A stretch of 64,000 bases of DNA from Mycobacterium sp. 4858 (GTDB taxonomy: Bacteria > Actinomycetota > Actinomycetes > Mycobacteriales > Mycobacteriaceae), in the NCBI RefSeq assembly GCF_900240975.1, contig NZ_LT968776.1, positions 62,001 through 126,000 of the forward strand, in the 5' to 3' direction. Numbering within the stretch: position 1 is the first letter of the stretch; each line of letters opens with the position of its first letter. The translations under genes and the position numbers were made by a program. Positions 21,791 to 30,503 of the stretch are shown one piece after another. The notes beneath the pieces were generated by a model. That model was not told where the DNA came from. It saw only the letters and a program-made list of their open reading frames with translations, and made no database searches.

Positions 21791-23179
21791 CTACCCCGCT
21801 TCGCGGCGCAGCGCGGCGGCGAACATGGCGTCGGTGCCGTGGCGATGCGGCCACAACTGGACATACGGCCCGTCCCCCAAGCCGGTGACGGGCTCGAACA
21901 GCGGCCGGGTGTCCAACGCGCGCACCGGGTGCCGGCGCAACGCGTCGGCGACCACCCCGACGGTTTCGGCCAGGTGCGGAGAACACGTCGCGTACAGCAC
22001 CACACCGCCGGGCCGGGTCAGCGCGATCGCGGCGCCCAGCAGCTCGCGCTGCAGCTTGGCAAGCACCGGCACGTCGGAAGGCTGACGACGCCACCGCGCC
22101 TCGGGTCGGCGCCGCAACGCCCCCAGGCCGGTGCAGGGCGCGTCGACCAGCACCCGGTCGAACGTCGGCTCGAGTCCGGTCTGCCGGCCGTCGACCCGCA
22201 GCACCTCGACGGGAAGCCCCCGGGTGTTCTCGGCCACCAGGTCGGCGCGGCGCGGGGCCGGCTCCACCGCCGTGACGCGGGCCCCCGCACCGGCGCCGAT
22301 CGCAGCCAGCAGCGCGGTCTTGCCGCCCGGGCCGGCGCACAGATCCAGCCAGCGCCCGGCGTCTTCCTCGACCGGTGCCAGCGTGAGCGCGCGGGCCACC
22401 AGCTGGCTGCCCTCGTCCTGGACCAGCGCGGCGCCGTCTCGCACCGGCGCCAGCCGCCCGGGATCGCCGCCTGGCAGGTAGACCGCGTAGGGCGAATACC
22501 TGCCGACGGTGCCGCCGACGGCATCGGCCAGCTCCGCGGCGGTCAGCACCCCGGGGCGGGCCGCCAGGTGCACCTGCGGCCGTTCGTCGTCGCTGGCCAG
22601 CACCGCGTCGAGCTCGCCCGCGGCGGACCCCAGCGCGTCGGCGAAGGCCTGCGCGACCCAGCGCGGATGCGCGTGGACGAAGGCGGCGTGCCCCACCGGG
22701 TCCCGCGACGGGTCGGGCGCCAGCTCTTCGACCCAGGACTTCTCGTCTCGGGCGGCGATGGCACGCAGCACGCCGTTGACGAAACCCGCTCGGGCCGAGT
22801 CGAATTCGATTCCGGCCTGCTCGACCGTGGTGGACACCGCGGCGTAGGTGTCCACCCGCGTGCGCAACAGCTGGTAGGTGCCGAGCCGCAGCAGGTCGAG
22901 CAGCACCGGGTCGATCGTGTCCGGCGAGCGGCCCGCGGCGGCGCCGATGACCGCGTCCAGCAGGCCCCGGGTGCGGCACGTGCCGTAGGTCAACTCGGTG
23001 GCGAACGCGGCGTCGCGGCCGGTGATCCCGCGTTCGCGCAGCAGGGCGGGCAGGGCCAGGTTCGCGTATGCGTCGCGCTCGCTGACCGCCCGCAGCACCT
23101 CGAACGCGGCGGCGCGCGCGGGGTCGAGTGGTCGGCGCCGCTTGCCGCGTCCGCGATCCGGCGGCCTGGGCCGGCTCAC
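21791..23179 (-). CDS. rsmB: 16S rRNA m5C967 methyltransferase RsmB (Fmu/Sun)
   Basis: A 462-residue protein. An N-terminal NusB-like RNA-binding domain (residues ~18-150) is followed by the SAM-dependent RNA m5C methyltransferase domain. Both catalytic cysteines are visible: motif [10 protein letters not shown] and motif VI ATCSPHL. The SAM site [11 protein letters not shown] is intact. It methylates C967 of 16S rRNA. The extreme N-terminus is very basic ([15 protein letters not shown]). GTG start overlaps the fmt stop by four bases; 52 bases separate it from rpe. Confidence 0.94.
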   Translation of the reverse strand: MSRPRPPDRGRGKRRRPLDPARAAAFEVLRAVSERDAYANLALPALLRERGITGRDAAFATELTYGTCRTRGLLDAVIGAAAGRSPDTIDPVLLDLLRLGTYQLLRTRVDTYAAVSTTVEQAGIEFDSARAGFVNGVLRAIAARDEKSWVEELAPDPSRDPVGHAAFVHAHPRWVAQAFADALGSAAGELDAVLASDDERPQVHLAARPGVLTAAELADAVGGTVGRYSPYAVYLPGGDPGRLAPVRDGAALVQDEGSQLVARALTLAPVEEDAGRWLDLCAGPGGKTALLAAIGAGAGARVTAVEPAPRRADLVAENTRGLPVEVLRVDGRQTGLEPTFDRVLVDAPCTGLGALRRRPEARWRRQPSDVPVLAKLQRELLGAAIALTRPGGVVLYATCSPHLAETVGVVADALRRHPVRALDTRPLFEPVTGLGDGPYVQLWPHRHGTDAMFAAALRREAG

Positions 23180-24108
23180 GTCGCCCGCACAGCGGAGTCG
23201 AGTCGCGCGCCGCGGGCCCAGTCGACGGCGTTCATGAGTTTCTTTCCGGGCGGCTGGATTTGGCCCAGCCGGACGGCCTGCGAGCTCGTCCCGACCCAGA
23301 CGTCCTTGCGACCGACGTGGATAGCGCCGGGCGCCAAGGCTTCCGGGGCGTCCGCGTCGATCCGCACCGGGCCGAGCTTGAGGCGCAGGTCGCCGATCTG
23401 CGTCCAGGCGCCCGGGTTCGGCGTGACCGAGCGGATCCGTCGCTCCACCACCAGCGCCGGCAGATCCCAGCGCACCCGGGCCTGCTCGACGGTGATTTTC
23501 GGTGCGACGCTGACGCCGTCGGCGGGTTGCGGGCGGGGCGTCAACGTCTGGTCGGCGATCCCGTCCAGCGTGGTCGACAGCAGGGCCGCACCCGAAACGG
23601 CCAGTCGCTCAAGCAATTCGCCGGCGGTGTCGGTGGGCCGGATCGTCTCGGTGACAACACCGTAGATCGGCCCGGAGTCCAGGCTGGGCTCGATCCGAAA
23701 CGTCGTCGCCCCGGTGATGGTGTCCCCGGCCGCGATCGCGGCCTGCACCGGCGCCGCCCCGCGCCAGGCGGGCAGCAGCGAGAAGTGCAGGTTGATCCAG
23801 CCGTGCGGCGGCACCGCGAGCAGGGCGTCGCGCAGCAACGCGCCGTAGGCCACGACCGCGCAGCAGTCCGGTGCCAGCTCCGAGAGCTCAGCGACGAATT
23901 CTTGCGAGTTCGGTCGCGCCGGCCGCAGCACCGGGATGCCGCGGTCGAGCGCTTCACGCGCCACCGGCGACGGCTGCGGCTTGCCGTGCCGGCCGACGGC
24001 GGCGTCGGGCCGCGTCAGCACGGCGATCACCTCGTGGCGGGGCGAGTCGACGAGGCGACGCAGCGCGGGCAGCGCGGGTTCGGGGGTACCGGCGAAGACG
24101 AGACGCAC
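23176..24108 (-). CDS. fmt: Methionyl-tRNA formyltransferase
   Basis: A 310-residue formyltransferase. It has the N-terminal Rossmann domain opening [12 protein letters not shown], the catalytic loop [17 protein letters not shown] (Asn-His plus the SLLP signature), and a C-terminal OB-like tRNA-binding domain. It formylates initiator Met-tRNA from 10-formyl-THF. It is translationally coupled to rsmB downstream. Its upstream region is shared, divergently, with the methyltransferase gene at 24277. Confidence 0.96.
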   Translation of the reverse strand: MRLVFAGTPEPALPALRRLVDSPRHEVIAVLTRPDAAVGRHGKPQPSPVAREALDRGIPVLRPARPNSQEFVAELSELAPDCCAVVAYGALLRDALLAVPPHGWINLHFSLLPAWRGAAPVQAAIAAGDTITGATTFRIEPSLDSGPIYGVVTETIRPTDTAGELLERLAVSGAALLSTTLDGIADQTLTPRPQPADGVSVAPKITVEQARVRWDLPALVVERRIRSVTPNPGAWTQIGDLRLKLGPVRIDADAPEALAPGAIHVGRKDVWVGTSSQAVRLGQIQPPGKKLMNAVDWARGARLDSAVRAT

Positions 24109-24163
24109 CGGCCCAGTCTAGGAAGACGCCAACCCCGTCCGACCGTAACTTGCGCACGTTTAT

Positions 24164-24182
24164 TATTTCTAATGCATACTAT
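24164..24182. promoter_or_regulatory. Candidate MarR operator, copy 1
   Basis: TATTTCTAATGCATACTAT lies 95 bases before the methyltransferase start. It matches 16 of 19 bases, in the same plus-strand orientation, of a second copy at 25693-25711 upstream of marR. The only two copies seen in the window flank the regulator, which makes them the best candidate binding sites for the adjacent MarR protein. The TACTAT end also resembles a -10 hexamer. Confidence 0.55.
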
Positions 24183-24276
24183 TGCTAGAGGTCATCGTCT
24201 CGCCGGGTGGCCGCTCTGCCGCGCTAGCGACAACGAGGTCGACCGGGCAGCCCTTTCCTTATCTCCAGGAGGTCCG

Positions 24277-25089
24277 ATGACTCTCGACACGACGATCAGC
24301 GACGCCGCCCCGCACCGCGCGGTATGGGCGCTCGGCGACTACGCCCTGATGGCAGAGGAAGTGATGGCCCCGCTGGGCCCGGTCCTGATCAGGGCCGGCG
24401 GCATCGGACCGGGCGTGCGGGTGCTCGACGTCGCGGCCGGCTCGGGCAACATCTCGCTGCCGGCCGCCGCGACGGGCGCCGCCGTCGTTTCCAGTGACCT
24501 GACCCCCGAACTGTTGCAGCGGTCGCAGGCCCGGGCCGCGGCACGTGGCCTGACGATCGACTACCGGGAAGCCAACGCGCACGCGCTGCCCTTCGGCGAC
24601 GGCGAGTTCGACGTCGTCATCTCCGCGATCGGGGTGCAGTTCGCGCCGGACCAGCAGCGGGCCGCCGACGAACTGGTCCGGGTCTGCCGGCCGGGCGGGA
24701 CGATCGGCGTGATCAGCTGGACCCCGGACGGGTTTTTCGGCCGGATGCTCGCCACCATCCGGCCCTACCGGCCCAGCCTGTCGCAGGCCGTGCCGCCCGC
24801 CGCGCTGTGGGGACGTGAGGGCTACGTCACCGGACTGCTCGGCGAGCGGGTCGGCCGGATGACCGCGGTGCGGGGAATGTTGGAAGTCGACCGCTTCGAC
24901 AGCGCCGACGCGGTGCACACCTACTTCAAGAACCACTACGGCCCGACGATCGAGGCCTACGCGAACGTCGGCCACAACCGGGTGCTGGCCGCCGAGCTGG
25001 ACGCCCAACTGGTCGAGCTTGCGGAGCAACACCTCGACAACGGCGCGATGAGCTGGGAGTACCTGCTGGTCACCGCCGAGAAGCGCTAG
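24277..25089 (+). CDS. SAM-dependent methyltransferase (Rv1405c-like)
   Basis: A 270-residue class I methyltransferase. Motif I is VLDVAAGSGNISLPAA, the acidic motif II region is VVSSDLTPELLQ, and motif IV is EFDVVISAIGVQFAPD. Homologues Rv1405c/Rv1403c in M. tuberculosis are induced by acid and repressed by the MarR protein Rv1404; I recall published work tying Rv1405c to virulence. The substrate is unknown. The start is fixed by AGGAGGT at 24267. H37Rv has two such genes around the marR gene; here only this one remains. The gene converges on marR. Confidence 0.88.
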   Translation: MTLDTTISDAAPHRAVWALGDYALMAEEVMAPLGPVLIRAGGIGPGVRVLDVAAGSGNISLPAAATGAAVVSSDLTPELLQRSQARAAARGLTIDYREANAHALPFGDGEFDVVISAIGVQFAPDQQRAADELVRVCRPGGTIGVISWTPDGFFGRMLATIRPYRPSLSQAVPPAALWGREGYVTGLLGERVGRMTAVRGMLEVDRFDSADAVHTYFKNHYGPTIEAYANVGHNRVLAAELDAQLVELAEQHLDNGAMSWEYLLVTAEKR

Positions 25090-25091
25090 AG

Positions 25092-25122
25092 GTCCGCTAA
25101 AAAGTCCGCTAGAGGTCCGCTA
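25092..25122. repeat. Three copies of GTCCGCTA between convergent genes
   Basis: GTCCGCTA occurs at 25092-25099, 25104-25111 and 25115-25122, partly as a longer GAGGTCCGCTAA unit. The block spans the gap after the methyltransferase stop and the 3' end of marR, and supplies the marR stop codon (TAG on the minus strand). It is probably replication slippage. Confidence 0.75.
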
Positions 25123-25608
25123 AAGATCGATGTCGGCGTCGAGGTGCACGTCCGGCTCACCGCCGGCGGCGGTGAACGCGGTCAGGGCACGCACCAGGCC
25201 GTGGCGCTCCGCCGGTGGCATCTGCTCCACGATGGTCGCGATTTCGGCCCGCCGGTACGCGGTCACCTGACGGACGACCTCCCGCCCGCGCTTGGTCAGC
25301 GCGGCCAACAGCTCGCGCCGCGACGTCGGGTGCGGGAGGCGGTCGATCAGCCCGGCCGCAACCAGGCGATCGACCATCCGTCCGGTGGCGGACGGTTGCA
25401 CCCCCAGCAGACCGGCCAGCGTGGCCAGGTTGACCGGACCCCGGTTGGACAGGATCACCAGCGTCCGGAACTGCGAGATGGTGATCGTCTCGTCCACCTG
25501 CCCGATCGAGCGCGCCGAAATGGCAACCAGCAAGCGGGAAGCCGTCAGCAAAGCGTCGGTGATCACGTCCAGCGACTCGTCCGCCGTCGTCGCGTTGTCC
25601 GCTGCCAT
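25120..25608 (-). CDS. MarR-family regulator (Rv1404-like)
   Basis: A 162-residue winged-helix MarR protein. The recognition region is LATLAGLLGVQPSATGRMVDRLVAAGLIDR, followed by the wing (HPTSRRELLAALTKRG) and a dimerising C-terminal helix. By position and sequence it is the counterpart of H37Rv Rv1404, which represses the flanking methyltransferase genes at neutral pH. The ATG at 25608 follows GAGAAGGGCC. Its own control region (25609-25735) carries a TAAC-N4-GTTA inverted repeat at 25664-25675 and a copy of the putative operator at 25693-25711. Confidence 0.88.
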   Translation of the reverse strand: MAADNATTADESLDVITDALLTASRLLVAISARSIGQVDETITISQFRTLVILSNRGPVNLATLAGLLGVQPSATGRMVDRLVAAGLIDRLPHPTSRRELLAALTKRGREVVRQVTAYRRAEIATIVEQMPPAERHGLVRALTAFTAAGGEPDVHLDADIDL

Positions 25609-25692
25609 GTCGGCCCTTCTCCGGATCCTCTCCGGCCTGTCGGCGGCTAAAGAACAGGAAGTGTAACAACCGTTAATGAAGTAGTCAGGAAC

Positions 25693-25711
25693 TATTTCCG
25701 ACGCATACTAT
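25693..25711. promoter_or_regulatory. Candidate MarR operator, copy 2 (apparently without its target gene)
   Basis: TATTTCCGACGCATACTAT repeats the element at 24164-24182 in the same orientation. Copy 1 precedes a plus-strand methyltransferase gene by ~95 bases. The equivalent gene to the right of copy 2 (Rv1403c in H37Rv) is absent, and priA ends only 25 bases away. The copy may still control marR, which starts 85 bases to its left. Confidence 0.5.
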
Positions 25712-25735
25712 CCCCTGGGTCAGGATTTGGCGAGG

Positions 25736-27736
25736 TCACCCGATGTGCAGGGGATCGATCTGCACCCGGACCGGCTCGTGGGCCTGACGGGCGGACAGCA
25801 CGCTCACACCGCGGCGCAGCGCCGCGGCCAACGCCAGCCCCTGGTCGCGGCGGGCGCGCACCAGCATCCTGGTCACCGGCACGCCGGCCGGCGTCCCCGG
25901 CGGGCGGCGCACGCCCGCCGGCAAATCGACCGGCCCCAGCACGTCGGCCCCCTCGGGCAGCCCGGCCTCCTCGAGCAGCGCCGCGACCGCCTCGGCGGCG
26001 CCGTCCAGGGCCGCCATGTGCACGCTCGGGGGCAGACCCACTTCGGTTCGAGCCGCCAGGTCCGCCTCGGCGTGACCGACCGGATCCCAGCGGATCAGCG
26101 ATTGCACTGTGGGAATGGACGATTCGGCGACCGCGAGCACCACCCCGCCGTCGCCGCGGGCACGCACCAGCGCCGCGGCGCTCATCCAGCGCCACAGCGC
26201 GTCCTCGGCGGCGCGCAGGTCCTGCCGGCCCAGCAGCGCCCAGGTATCGAGCAGCAGCGCGGCCCCGTAGCCGCCCGCCGCGGTGGGTTCCGCCCCCGGT
26301 GTCGCCACCACCAGCGCCGGGGCGGCGGCGACCTCCGGCACGACGCCCTCTCCCGACGAGGTGACCACGGTGGTGCCGGGGAAGGCGCGCCCGAGTTCCT
26401 CGGCGGTGCGGCGGGCCCCGACGACGACGGCGCGCACCGCGTCGGACCCGCAGCGCGCGCAGCGACGCGTCGGGTCGATACGCCCGCACCACCGGCAGAC
26501 CAGTGCGGGGCCGCCCTCCTGCAACGACAGCGGCCCGGTGCAGTGCCGGCACCGGGCGATGGCCCTGCAGCGCGCGCAGGCCAGCGACGGGACATACCCG
26601 CGCCGCGGCACCTGCACCAGCACCGGCGCCCCCGCCTGCAGCGACGAGCGCGCGGCGCGCAGCGCAATGGACGGGATGCGCGCCGTACGGGCGGCCGGGT
26701 CGCGCTCATCCGCGTAGCCCGTGTCGTCGAGGGCGGCCACCCGCGGCGTGCGGGCGCGCACCACCGCCCGGGCCGCAACGATGTCGTGCGCCCACCCGCT
26801 GCGCACCAGCGCCTGCGCCTCGGCGGTACGCGCATAGCCCCCGATCAGCGCCGCACACCGCGCCTGATGCGCGCGCAGCATCGCCACCTCGCGCGCGTGC
26901 GGGTACGGCGCCCGCGGCTCCGAGAGGCTGTCGTCGGCGTCGGCCCACACCATGACGAGGCCCAGGTCGCTCAGTGGCGCGAAAACCGCGCTGCGCGTGC
27001 CGATCACCAGCCGGGCCTGACCGCGCAGCGCCGCCAGCCACCGCCGGTAACGCGCGGCCGGACCCAGCCCGGCAGACAGCGCCACCACGCCGTTCTCGTC
27101 GATCCGCCCGGTCGCGGCCCGCCACAGCGTGTCCAGATCGCGCTGGTCGGGCACGATCGCCAGCACCGCACGCCCGGCGCGGATGGTCTGCGCGGCGGCC
27201 TCGGCGAATCGGTCCGCCCACGACTCCCCCGGCAACACCTGCCAGACGGCCCGCGCGGCCCGCGATTCCGCCAGGGCGTCCAGGAACTGCGCGCCCCGGC
27301 CGTAGGACTCCCACGCCGCCGGGTCGACGGGCGCGGGTACCGGCAGCCGGTGTGCGGTCGCCGGTTCCCGCTCCACCCGCGCGTGCCGGGCCGGCACGGC
27401 CAGGCGCAGCACGTCCGGCCGGGTGCCCGCGTAGCGCGCCGCCACCGCGTCGACCAATCGGCGGATCTCGGGGGTCAGTACCGGTTCGGGCGACACGACA
27501 CGGTCCAGCCAGCCGAGCTTGCCGTGGTGGTCGGTGTCATTGCGGCGCTCCAGCACGAACGCGTCGACCAGCCGGCCGTGAAACCGCACCCGCACCCGCA
27601 CGCCCGGCTGGGCGTCGTCGGACTGCTCGGCCGACACCAGGTAGTCGAACTCGCGGTCCAGGTGCGGCACCGAGAGCATCGGCAGCACCCGTGCGATGGG
27701 TTCGACCTGAACGGGCGTGGGCGCGCCGACGGTCAA
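25736..27736 (-). CDS. priA: PriA-like primosome protein, helicase motor degenerate
   Basis: A 666-residue PriA homologue starting at TTG 27736. The N-terminal DNA-binding domain (VEPIARVLPMLSVPHLDREFDYLV) and the central zinc-binding cysteine arrays (CARCRAIARCRHC, CRWCGRIDPTRRCARC) are intact. The motor is not: the Walker A loop expected near residue 200 reads VLPGESWADRF with no GKT, and the DEEH box is WADADDS. Mycobacterial PriA proteins are known to lack detectable helicase motifs, so this one probably loads the replication-restart machinery without unwinding DNA. I see no frameshift. It is separated from yhhN by 62 bases. Confidence 0.9.
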   Translation of the reverse strand: MTVGAPTPVQVEPIARVLPMLSVPHLDREFDYLVSAEQSDDAQPGVRVRVRFHGRLVDAFVLERRNDTDHHGKLGWLDRVVSPEPVLTPEIRRLVDAVAARYAGTRPDVLRLAVPARHARVEREPATAHRLPVPAPVDPAAWESYGRGAQFLDALAESRAARAVWQVLPGESWADRFAEAAAQTIRAGRAVLAIVPDQRDLDTLWRAATGRIDENGVVALSAGLGPAARYRRWLAALRGQARLVIGTRSAVFAPLSDLGLVMVWADADDSLSEPRAPYPHAREVAMLRAHQARCAALIGGYARTAEAQALVRSGWAHDIVAARAVVRARTPRVAALDDTGYADERDPAARTARIPSIALRAARSSLQAGAPVLVQVPRRGYVPSLACARCRAIARCRHCTGPLSLQEGGPALVCRWCGRIDPTRRCARCGSDAVRAVVVGARRTAEELGRAFPGTTVVTSSGEGVVPEVAAAPALVVATPGAEPTAAGGYGAALLLDTWALLGRQDLRAAEDALWRWMSAAALVRARGDGGVVLAVAESSIPTVQSLIRWDPVGHAEADLAARTEVGLPPSVHMAALDGAAEAVAALLEEAGLPEGADVLGPVDLPAGVRRPPGTPAGVPVTRMLVRARRDQGLALAAALRRGVSVLSARQAHEPVRVQIDPLHIG

Positions 27737-27798
27737 GGCGCCCGCTGGTATCGAAATACTATGTCGTTCAATGGCTTTACCGTCCGGTTCGGAAGCGG

Positions 27799-28533
27799 TC
27801 AGCTTTCGGTCGACCCCGGGGAGCCGGCATCGGCCGATGCCTCACGGCCGAAGAAGAACCCGGCCGTCATCAGGATCAGCGCCGCGGCGTAGGACCACCA
27901 GATCGGCACGGCCAGCGCCTCGTTGCCCAGGATGAAGCGGCCGACGGCGATCAGGGAGTCGGAGGCCGCGAAACACACCGCCCCCACCGCCGTCCAGATC
28001 GTCGGCAACCGCGCCACCAGGGCGGCACACACCATCGCGGTCAGCACCACGATGTAGGCCGTCACCGGAAGCGCCAGCTTGTTCAGGTGCGGCCAGAACC
28101 ACGCCAGCAGCGCGACGGTGGCCACGCACATGGCGACCACGGCGGCGATGCGCAGCTTCGACGCGCGCAGCGCCGCCAACGGCACAAGCGCCCCCAGGAA
28201 ACACAAGTGCGCCAACAGGAATGCGGCCAGGCCCACCACGAAGGACTGCGTCCACCACGGGACCGCCAGCGCCCAGTCGCCGACGGCCGACAGCAGCAGC
28301 GCCGGCATCAACCACCGCCGCTCGCGGACGATCGCGTGGCCCGCCGCCGCAGCGGTCAGCAACAACGCCATCGACGCCTTGAACAGCGGCTGCAGCGCCC
28401 AGTGCCCGGTCAGCTCAGTCCCCGGCGGCGAGCCCAGCGCCAGCACCGTCAGGTAGACGCCGTAGCCGAGGGCCGCCCAGCCGGCCACCACCCAGCCGCC
28501 GACCACCAGGCGAGGTGCGTACGGTACGTCCAT
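27799..28533 (-). CDS. YhhN/TMEM86-family membrane protein (lysoplasmalogenase family)
   Basis: A ~244-residue integral membrane protein with about eight hydrophobic helices. It contains the family hallmarks [13 protein letters not shown] and [13 protein letters not shown], acidic residues set in membrane segments that form the proposed active site. Eukaryotic members hydrolyse lysoplasmalogens; bacterial substrates are uncertain. It corresponds to H37Rv Rv1401. I chose the ATG at 28533. Its CAT overlaps the ATG of the divergent lipI (28532), so the two start codons share the tetranucleotide CATG. If this is right, each gene's ribosome-binding site lies inside the other's coding region. A GTG at 28506 is the obvious alternative. 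Confidence 0.8.
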   Translation of the reverse strand: MDVPYAPRLVVGGWVVAGWAALGYGVYLTVLALGSPPGTELTGHWALQPLFKASMALLLTAAAAGHAIVRERRWLMPALLLSAVGDWALAVPWWTQSFVVGLAAFLLAHLCFLGALVPLAALRASKLRIAAVVAMCVATVALLAWFWPHLNKLALPVTAYIVVLTAMVCAALVARLPTIWTAVGAVCFAASDSLIAVGRFILGNEALAVPIWWSYAAALILMTAGFFFGREASADAGSPGSTES

Positions 28534-29494
28534 GCCAAGCTTGGACAACACAGCCGACGATAAGCCCGCGATCGACCCCATCCTGCAGAAGGTACTGGAT
28601 GCGGTTCCCTTCCGGCTATCCACCGACGACGGTGTCGACGCCGCCAGGCAGCGGTTCCGCGACCTGCCGCGCCGGGCGCTGCACCCCGAGCTGCGCGTCG
28701 AGGACCGGGCCGTCCCCGGCCCGGCGGGATCGATCGGCGTCCGGATCTATTGGCCGCCAAGCCATTCGCAAGACGCCGCGGCGCCGGTCGTGCTCTATTT
28801 TCACGGCGGCGGCTTCGTCGTGGGCGACCTGGACAGCTACGACGGCACCGCGCGCCAGCACGCGGTCGGCGCCGACGCGATCGTGGTGTCGGTCGACTAC
28901 CGGTTGGCGCCCGAGCACACCTATCCCGCCGCCGTCGAAGACGCTTGGGCCGCAACGCTTTGGGCCGCGGAGCGCGCCGCCGAGCTGGGCGGTGACCCGA
29001 ATCGGATGGCCGTGGCCGGGGATTCGGCCGGCGGGACCATCAGCGCCGTGGTCGCACAGCGGGCGCGGGACAGCGGCGCGCCGCCGATCGCGTTCCAGCT
29101 GTTGTGGTACCCGTCGACCATGTGGGACGCCACGCTGCCGTCCTTCACCGAGAACGCCGGCGCGCCGATCCTCGACGTCAAGGCCGTCGCCGAGTTCTCG
29201 CGTTGGTACGCGGGCGACGTCGACTTGTCGGCCCCGCCACCCGGTATGGCGCCCGGCCGGGCCGATGACCTGTCGAACCTGCCTCCGGCCTACATCGCCG
29301 TCGCCGGCTACGACCCGCTGCGCGACGACGGCATCCGCTACGGCGAGCTGCTGGCCGCCGCCGGTGGGGCCGTCGAAGTGCACAACGCCGAGACGCTGGT
29401 GCACGGCTACCTCGGTTACGGCGGTGTGGTGCCGGCGGCCACCGCCGCGATGGAACGCGGGCTGGCGGCCCTGCGGACCGGGCTGCGCGGGTGA
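28532..29494 (+). CDS. lipI: LipI, hormone-sensitive-lipase-family esterase
   Basis: A 320-residue alpha/beta-hydrolase of the HSL family. The oxyanion motif HGGGFVVGD, nucleophile GDSAGG, acid-loop Asp in GYDPLRDDG and terminal catalytic His (LVHGY) are all present. It starts [15 protein letters not shown], matching the N-terminus of M. tuberculosis LipI, which fixes the start despite the overlap with the divergent yhhN start. Predicted to cleave short- to medium-chain carboxylesters. It is followed after 22 bases by its close paralogue lipH, apparently a tandem duplication. Confidence 0.92.
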   Translation: MPSLDNTADDKPAIDPILQKVLDAVPFRLSTDDGVDAARQRFRDLPRRALHPELRVEDRAVPGPAGSIGVRIYWPPSHSQDAAAPVVLYFHGGGFVVGDLDSYDGTARQHAVGADAIVVSVDYRLAPEHTYPAAVEDAWAATLWAAERAAELGGDPNRMAVAGDSAGGTISAVVAQRARDSGAPPIAFQLLWYPSTMWDATLPSFTENAGAPILDVKAVAEFSRWYAGDVDLSAPPPGMAPGRADDLSNLPPAYIAVAGYDPLRDDGIRYGELLAAAGGAVEVHNAETLVHGYLGYGGVVPAATAAMERGLAALRTGLRG

Positions 29495-29516
29495 ATCCGG
29501 AGCGTACGGTGAATCC

Positions 29517-30482
29517 ATGACGGAGCCCACCTTCGCCCGCCCGGGCATCGATCCGGCGTTCAAGGCGCTGCTCGACGCCTTCCCGATGACCTTCAGCGCC
29601 GCCGACGGGGTGGAGGTCGCCCGAAAGCGGCTGCGGCTGCTCAAGGTACCGACCGAAATGCTCCCCGACCTGCGGATCGAGGACCGCACGATCGGCCACG
29701 GCGAGCTCGCCGACATCCCCGTGCGCATCTACTGGCCGCCCCTGGAGCCGCAGGAGGCGCTGCCCGTCGTCGTCTTCTACCACGGCGGCGGGTTCTGCCT
29801 GGGCGGCGTGGACACCCACGACCCCCTCGCCCGCGCGCACGCCGTCGGCGCCGAGGCCATCGTGGTGTCGGTGGACTACCGGCTGGCCCCCGAGCATCCG
29901 TTCCCGGCCGCGGTCGACGACGCCTGGGCGGCGTTGCAGTGGGTGGCCGCGCACGCGGCCGAGCTGGGCGGCGACCCGGACCGTATCGCCGTCGCCGGCG
30001 ACTCGGCCGGCGGCAACCTGGCCGCCGTGATGACGCACCTGGCCAGCGAGAACGCCGGCCCCGCGCTGAGTTTCCAGCTGCTGTGGTACCCGGTCGTCAC
30101 CGCCGACCTGTCGCTGCCGTCGTTCACCGAGAACGCCAACGCGCCGATCCTGGACCGCGACGTGATCGACGCCTTCCTGTCCTGGTACCTGCCGGACATC
30201 GACCTCAGCGACCCGACGGCACTGCCCGTCACGCTTGCCCCGGCGAACGCGACGGACTTGTCCGGGTTGCCGCCCGCCTACATCGCGACCGCCGAACACG
30301 ATCCGCTGCGCGACGACGGGGCCCGCTACGCCGAGCTGCTGGATGCCGCCGGTGTGCCCGCCGAGCTGAGCAACGAGCCGGACCTGGTGCACGGCTACGC
30401 CAGCTTCGCCATGGTCATACCCGCGGCCGGCGACGCCACCGACCGCGGACTGGCCGCGCTGAAGAAGGCACTACACCCTTAG
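29517..30482 (+). CDS. lipH: LipH, hormone-sensitive-lipase-family esterase
   Basis: A 321-residue paralogue of the preceding lipI with the same architecture: HGGGFCLGG, GDSAGGNLA, AEHDPLRDDG and a terminal LVHGYASF catalytic histidine. The two share long stretches (for example [11 protein letters not shown] and SFTENA), indicating duplication within the locus. H37Rv LipH is a cytosolic carboxylesterase active on short acyl chains. Transcribed as lipI-lipH, probably with the Baeyer-Villiger monooxygenase 21 bases downstream. An esterase next to a Baeyer-Villiger enzyme is a classical pair: the ester made by ketone oxidation is then hydrolysed. Confidence 0.93.
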   Translation: MTEPTFARPGIDPAFKALLDAFPMTFSAADGVEVARKRLRLLKVPTEMLPDLRIEDRTIGHGELADIPVRIYWPPLEPQEALPVVVFYHGGGFCLGGVDTHDPLARAHAVGAEAIVVSVDYRLAPEHPFPAAVDDAWAALQWVAAHAAELGGDPDRIAVAGDSAGGNLAAVMTHLASENAGPALSFQLLWYPVVTADLSLPSFTENANAPILDRDVIDAFLSWYLPDIDLSDPTALPVTLAPANATDLSGLPPAYIATAEHDPLRDDGARYAELLDAAGVPAELSNEPDLVHGYASFAMVIPAAGDATDRGLAALKKALHP

Positions 30483-30503
30483 TCGACCCCTAGGCGGCGA
30501 ACG

